Positions 63,322 to 64,000 of a stretch of DNA of 64,000 nucleotides are shown in pieces; within the stretch, counting starts at the first letter, position 1; every line of letters starts with the position of its first letter. Both the position numbers and the translations under genes were made by a program. Source of the stretch: Natrinema thermotolerans DSM 11552 (GTDB lineage Archaea > Halobacteriota > Halobacteria > Halobacteriales > Natrialbaceae); assembly GCA_000337115.1 (NCBI GenBank), contig AOIR01000059.1:111653-175652 (forward strand), read 5' to 3'. The notes beneath the pieces are model-generated. The model ran no database searches and was not told where the DNA came from. It was given only the letters and a program-made list of their open reading frames with translations.

Positions 63322-64000
63322 TCACTCCGCCTCGGGTGCCTCGGCCGGGTCGACGACCTCGCCCGGTTCCGGATAGACGCCGACCTGATCGCAGCGGTCC
63401 GCCATGGGACAGGCGTCGGGGTCCTCGAGGCAGGCCGGCGTGCGCGCCCGGCAGTACTCGCGGCCGAACTGGATCGTCGCCGTATGTCCGAAGCCGCACT
63501 TGGCTGCGGGAACGTCGCGCTCGAGAACCTCGCGGACGGCCTCGTGGTCGGCGTCCGGCGGCGCGATCCCCATGCGTCGATAGATCCGGTGGACGTGGGT
63601 ATCGACGGGGAAGACGCCGCCTCGACCGCCGGCGAAAAGCAGGACGCAGTCGGCGGTCTTCGGCCCCACGCCACGGACGCCGAGCAGCGTCTCGCGGACC
63701 TCGGCCGGCGGCTCGTCCTTGACGAACGCGTCGAACGCCGCAGCGGAGCCGAACTCCTCGAGGACCCACTCGGCGGTGTCGATGATGGTCTCGGACTTCT
63801 GGTTGTACAGGCCCGCGCCGCTGATGGTCTCGGCGAGCGTCGACTGTTCGGCGGCCGCGAGCGATTCGGCGAGGTCGATGTCCTTGGCTCGCGGTTGTCC
63901 GCTCACGGCTTCGCCGTTCGCATTATCGAGGCCCTCACGTCGTTCGCGCCTCGCATCGCTCGCACTGTTTGCGTCGCGGTGCGACGCACCACCGTCGTAC
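63322..64000 (-). CDS. Endonuclease III-like DNA glycosylase, N-terminus beyond window edge
   Basis: A helix-hairpin-helix-GPD glycosylase with iron-sulfur cluster, acting in base excision repair. The HhH is VRGVGPKTADCVLLFAGG with the catalytic Lys, followed by FPVDTHVHRIYRRMG with the catalytic Asp. The cluster ligands are CRARTPACLEDPDACPMADR with a final Cys. The frame stays open through 64000. A GTG at 63906 would start it, but that would drop the first helices and the family's N-terminal SQNTSD-like block, so the true start lies beyond. An Arg/Ser/Asp-rich linker sits around 63,920-63,990. Confidence 0.88.
   Translation of the reverse strand, partial: YDGGASHRDANSASDARRERREGLDNANGEAVSGQPRAKDIDLAESLAAAEQSTLAETISGAGLYNQKSETIIDTAEWVLEEFGSAAAFDAFVKDEPPAEVRETLLGVRGVGPKTADCVLLFAGGRGGVFPVDTHVHRIYRRMGIAPPDADHEAVREVLERDVPAAKCGFGHTATIQFGREYCRARTPACLEDPDACPMADRCDQVGVYPEPGEVVDPAEAPEAE

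Noticed and set aside
1-64000. CRISPR arrays, rRNA genes and replication origins
   Set aside because: No evenly spaced repeats, no rRNA sequence and no orc1/cdc6 gene or origin boxes were seen.

Overview
The window reads as chromosome of an extremely halophilic archaeon. Predicted proteins are strongly acidic, DNA is GC-rich, promoters are archaeal TATA type, and several families are essentially haloarchaeal: halolysin, GvpF-O, RdfA with its SMC-like partner, the KH/beta-CASP nuclease aCPSF1 and bat-type HTH regulators. The gene content fits a Natrialbales-like genus, but that placement is inference.

Left part (1-19.9 kb): a secreted subtilisin cut by the window edge, an NYN-domain protein, an NhaC antiporter with a small co-operonic protein, a TatD-like hydrolase, a large pilin-like surface protein, HMG-CoA synthase, an AI-2E-type permease, the two-subunit glycine decarboxylase gcvPA-gcvPB, aldehyde dehydrogenase, cobalamin adenosyltransferase, DoxX and adenine deaminase. 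Next come tRNA-Val(CAC), with a second copy of its 3' end just downstream (a probable integration scar), a Ca2+/cation exchanger, a Na/Pi-type transporter, and a candidate structured RNA at 23.3 kb. From 24 to 32 kb lie a bat-type regulator behind a DtxR-type operator, a DtxR-like repressor, a MATE exporter, and a probable cell-shape pair (an SMC-like ATPase with a non-canonical P-loop, and rdfA). From 32 to 40 kb are a malic enzyme-phosphotransacetylase fusion, an MFS carrier, an alcohol dehydrogenase and a Gfo/Idh/MocA oxidoreductase.

A gas-vesicle locus fills 40.6-47.5 kb: gvpFGHIJKLM on the minus strand and gvpANO on the plus strand, divergent. gvpC, gvpD and gvpE are missing here, and the gvpI position holds an unusually long acidic-basic protein.

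The stretch 47.5-52.4 kb is an accessory island inserted behind gvpO. The last 47 bp around the gvpO stop recur on the far side of an S66 peptidase gene. Beyond that lie a RuvC-only TnpB-like gene with a strongly folded 5' leader, a small phage-type winged-helix repressor, a palindromic operator and promoter with an 8-codon leaderless reading frame, a markedly AT-rich gene for a helical-repeat/phospholipase-D-like protein, and a frameshifted pseudogene. The repressor-operator-PLD module is my best candidate for an undescribed system.

Right part (52.4-64 kb): a CHY zinc-finger protein, mutS and the mismatch/ssDNA endonuclease nucS, a Tat lipoprotein and a convergent unknown gene whose shared C-termini are supplied by an inserted palindromic element, aCPSF1, a membrane histidine kinase, bluB and an endonuclease III-type glycosylase that leaves the window. 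Three separate 3'-end duplications (tRNA-Val, hmgB, gvpO) and two copies of one palindromic element show that this chromosome has repeatedly taken insertions at gene ends.
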